DNA of 6,850 bases from Lagierella sp. GTDB taxonomy: Bacteria; Bacillota; Clostridia; Tissierellales; Peptoniphilaceae. Under the pieces are notes generated by a model. That model made no database searches and had not been told where the DNA came from. It saw only the letters and a list, made by a program, of their open reading frames with translations. The position numbers and the translations under genes are program-made. Below, in pieces: positions 5,226 through 6,850 of the stretch; within the stretch, counting starts at the first letter, position 1; the number at the start of each line of letters is the position of its first letter. The stretch lies in assembly GCF_029983815.1 (NCBI RefSeq), contig NZ_JASBYU010000033.1, forward strand, positions 1 through 6,850. Direction: 5' to 3'.

Positions 5226-6250
5226 TTAAAATGGGACTTCTAACCAATCTTTACTCGTAATACTTTTCACCATATCTTTTGTAATCATATTTATAGTTTC
5301 ACATAATCTGTCTACCACATCTGCTAGAAAATTAAAGAATTCATTCTTGAATCCCATAGATCTTATTTGTTTCCAAATTTGTTCTATGGGGTTCATCTCT
5401 GGAGTGTATGGTGGAATATGCGTAATAACTATATTTTCAGGTGTATTAAGTGTCTTTGATTTATGCCAAGATGCACCATCACAAACTAGTAAAATCACAT
5501 CATCACTATATTGTTTAGACAATTCTTGTAAAAAGACATTCATACAATCTGTATTACAATATGGCAGGATTAAAAAGAAATTTTCACCTGTGATAGGCTC
5601 TACTGCTCCATAAGCATATCTATATTCTCTTATGTGATGACATGGTACTGATGGTCTTATTTTATTGTTACACCAGCAGTATTTTGGCTTGTTTATGCGA
5701 CCAAATCCAGCTTCATCCTGAAACATAATTCTTACTTGTTTGTGTGGGTAAACGTTTCTAAGTTCTTGAGCTTTGGATTTAATTTTTTTGAGGTCTCTAT
5801 GACCTCCTCTTTTGCCTTCTTAGGATGTTTACTTCTTGGCATTACTTTTCTAAACCCATTTCTATTTAAAACTCTGTAAATTTGACCAGTTCCTATAGAA
5901 TGACCAACACGTTCTCTATATGCTTTTTCTATTTCCTTTGCTGTAACTATTTGTCCTTTTTGTGCTTTTTCTTCAAATTGTTTTAAAAACTCCTTTTCTT
6001 CTTCTATGGACAAATTTCTAAGATTTCCAGGTCTTTTCTTGTTTTTTAAAGCTTCTACAGAATTTTCTTTATAGGCTTTTAACCATGTGAATATAGTTAA
6101 TCTTCCAACATCTAATTTCTCAGCGATGGATTTTGCTGTATATCCACTAAGTTTTAATTTTATGGCCTTAAGTCTTATATATTCTCTTTTATTATTTGTT
6201 TTTGACATTGCGTCTTCAATATTTTTAATTTCTTGTGTTATATTTTCCAT
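5226..6250 (-). CDS. IS630-family transposase, orfA-orfB joined by -1 frameshift
   Basis: The first frame (6250 to 5732, 172 residues) carries helix-turn-helix DNA-binding segments, for example GYTAKSIAEKLDVGRLTIFTWLKAY. The second frame ends at 5226 and carries the DDE catalytic domain: D in FQDEAGFGR, D in LLVCDGASWHKS, and E in YTPEMNPIEQIW. A -1 slip at the A AAA AAA heptamer (complement of 5783-5789) joins 156 residues of the first frame to 185 of the second. The resulting 341-residue protein is close to the usual IS630 size. The joined stretch reads ETSKK-IKSKAQELRNVYPHK, which is family-like, whereas the unshifted tail is not. All catalytic residues are present, so the element may still be mobile. 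Confidence 0.85.
5783..5808 (-). promoter_or_regulatory. Programmed -1 frameshift signal in the IS630 transposase
   Basis: On the minus strand, AGGAGG (complement of 5803-5808) lies 13 bases upstream of the heptamer A AAA AAA (complement of 5783-5789). This matches the known spacing of SD-like stimulators of -1 frameshifting. A perfect 6-bp hairpin, GAGGTC/GACCTC with loop ATAGA (5790-5806), overlaps the SD-like element and ends right at the A run. Confidence 0.7.
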
Positions 6251-6289
6251 GCTTATATTCTACCAAATTCCAGAGTAAAATACGTCTTA

Positions 6290-6363
6290 TTTTAATAGGA
6301 TTTTAGTATCATAGCACATTGCGAGATGTTATGAAATACAAAATTATAAATTTGACATAAAAA
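6290..6363. other. Short non-coding flank between the IS630 element and the right repeat
   Basis: AT-rich sequence with no open frame. It ends in the palindrome AAAAACGCGTTTTT (6359-6372), which runs into the start of the right repeat copy. Confidence 0.45.
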
Positions 6364-6417
6364 CGCGTTTTTCAAAACGTTCAAAGGTTTTGGTATATAT
6401 TCAACTGTCAAATCTCT
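6364..6417 (+). repeat. Right copy of the imperfect direct repeat
   Basis: This is the second copy of the sequence at 1-53, in the same orientation. It shares AAAGGTTTTGGTAT and TATTCAACTGTCAAA. The hairpin-forming start is kept but uses a different register (CGTTTT with AAAACG), and the bases that differ from the left copy sit in the stem. Similarity ends near TCTC. Confidence 0.75.
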
Positions 6418-6850
6418 TAAAAGTTCACTTTGCTTTACTCATTCACTAAGTTCCTTAAGTATTTATTTGAAAACTAAGGAAAATGATAAAATTAACTAAT
6501 GAACTAAATAAACTTAGACAACATTATGGAATTGTTAAGTTGACTAATTCAATAATATATGGTATAGTTTTAAAATGGCAACGTTACCACAATATAATTT
6601 CGAGGTATTAGATATGAATTAGTCCTTTGGATATCGACGAGTATAACGTTCCATTTGAAGTAATAAATACTAACCAAGACAATAAACAAAATAATGATAT
6701 AGTAAAGACTGTTCGAGACGAAGAGAAAGTGATACTATTTTTATACAAACATACAAAAGAGCATAATGACTTTATAAAAGTTGATAAAATTTTATTGTCA
6801 AGTCCATAATATTGTGTAAATTAATCTAGTACAATATTTAATCTATCATT
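6418..6850 (+). other. Low-coding tail with a possible decayed small gene
   Basis: A 42-codon frame (6483-6611) begins after a hairpin pairing TTCCTTA (6451-6457) with TAAGGAA (6475-6481), which would hide the SD-like AAGGA. The same frame is interrupted by TAG (6609-6611) and TGA (6615-6617). It then stays open from about 6618 to 6809 and encodes an acidic stretch including DIDEYNVPFEVINTN and EEKVILFLYKHTKEHNDF. There is no good RBS for the second part. It could be one gene broken by two stops, or chance frames. I do not recognise it. Confidence 0.3.

Larger units (their letters stand above)
5216..6289 (-). mobile_element. IS630-family insertion sequence, about 1.07 kb
   Basis: The element consists of one minus-strand transposase with short flanks. 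Candidate ends are 5216-5241 and 6264-6289. They match each other only loosely as inverted repeats (about half the positions), and each begins with TA, the dinucleotide IS630 elements duplicate. The exact ends are therefore uncertain, but the length is typical for the family. The element lies directly next to the start of the IS1634-like remnant, so mobile DNA has accumulated here stepwise. Confidence 0.6.

Noticed and set aside
5347..5613. 88-codon plus-strand open frame within the IS630 element
   Set aside because: It is the antisense shadow of the transposase catalytic domain, which carries intact DDE motifs on the minus strand.
6087..6278. 63-codon plus-strand open frame
   Set aside because: It is antisense to the helix-turn-helix part of the transposase, with no RBS or recognisable domain.

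Overview
The window is strongly AT-rich and carries strong Gram-positive Shine-Dalgarno (SD) sequences, a TTG start and IS families common in Firmicutes. It most likely comes from a low-G+C Bacillota chromosome or mobile island. I cannot name the genus: Lactobacillales-like or Clostridia-like hosts both fit.

Bases 162-4350 form one plus-strand operon that reads as a compact RiPP (ribosomally made, post-translationally modified peptide) pathway. An extended -10 promoter (162-189) precedes a MccB/ThiF-type E1-like adenylyltransferase (210-1333). That gene is interrupted by a -1 frameshift exactly at an A7 slippery heptamer. Next comes a 27-residue Arg/Gly-rich peptide gene (1336-1419) with the best ribosome binding site in the window, the probable precursor. 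A hairpin (1426-1462) follows, then a peptide-arginase-like enzyme with all metal ligands (1481-2617), an isochorismatase-family cysteine hydrolase with its Asp/Lys/Cys triad (2633-3157), and a multi-pass membrane M50-like metalloprotease with HEFFH (3160-4350). The E1, arginase and protease each carry an N-terminal extension of about 80-105 residues that looks like a PqqD/RRE peptide-binding domain.

The inferred pathway is as follows. The enzymes bind the leader through their RRE-like domains. The arginase converts one or more of the three core arginines to ornithine. The E1 adenylates a carboxylate (C-terminus or Glu) to make a nucleotide conjugate, amide or lactam. The hydrolase does a further step, and the membrane protease matures, releases or degrades the product. 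No ABC exporter or dedicated immunity gene is visible.

Bases 4351-6850 are mobile-element debris. There is a spacer of about 400 bp with no recognisable gene, an internally deleted minus-strand remnant of an IS1634-like transposase (4829-5184) with its terminator, and an apparently intact IS630-family element (about 5216-6289, minus strand) whose transposase needs a -1 frameshift at another A AAA AAA heptamer. The tail is low-coding and holds a possible decayed small gene. A roughly 53-bp imperfect direct repeat lies at the left edge (1-53) and just right of the IS630 element (about 6364-6417), so it brackets the peptide cluster plus its IS cargo.
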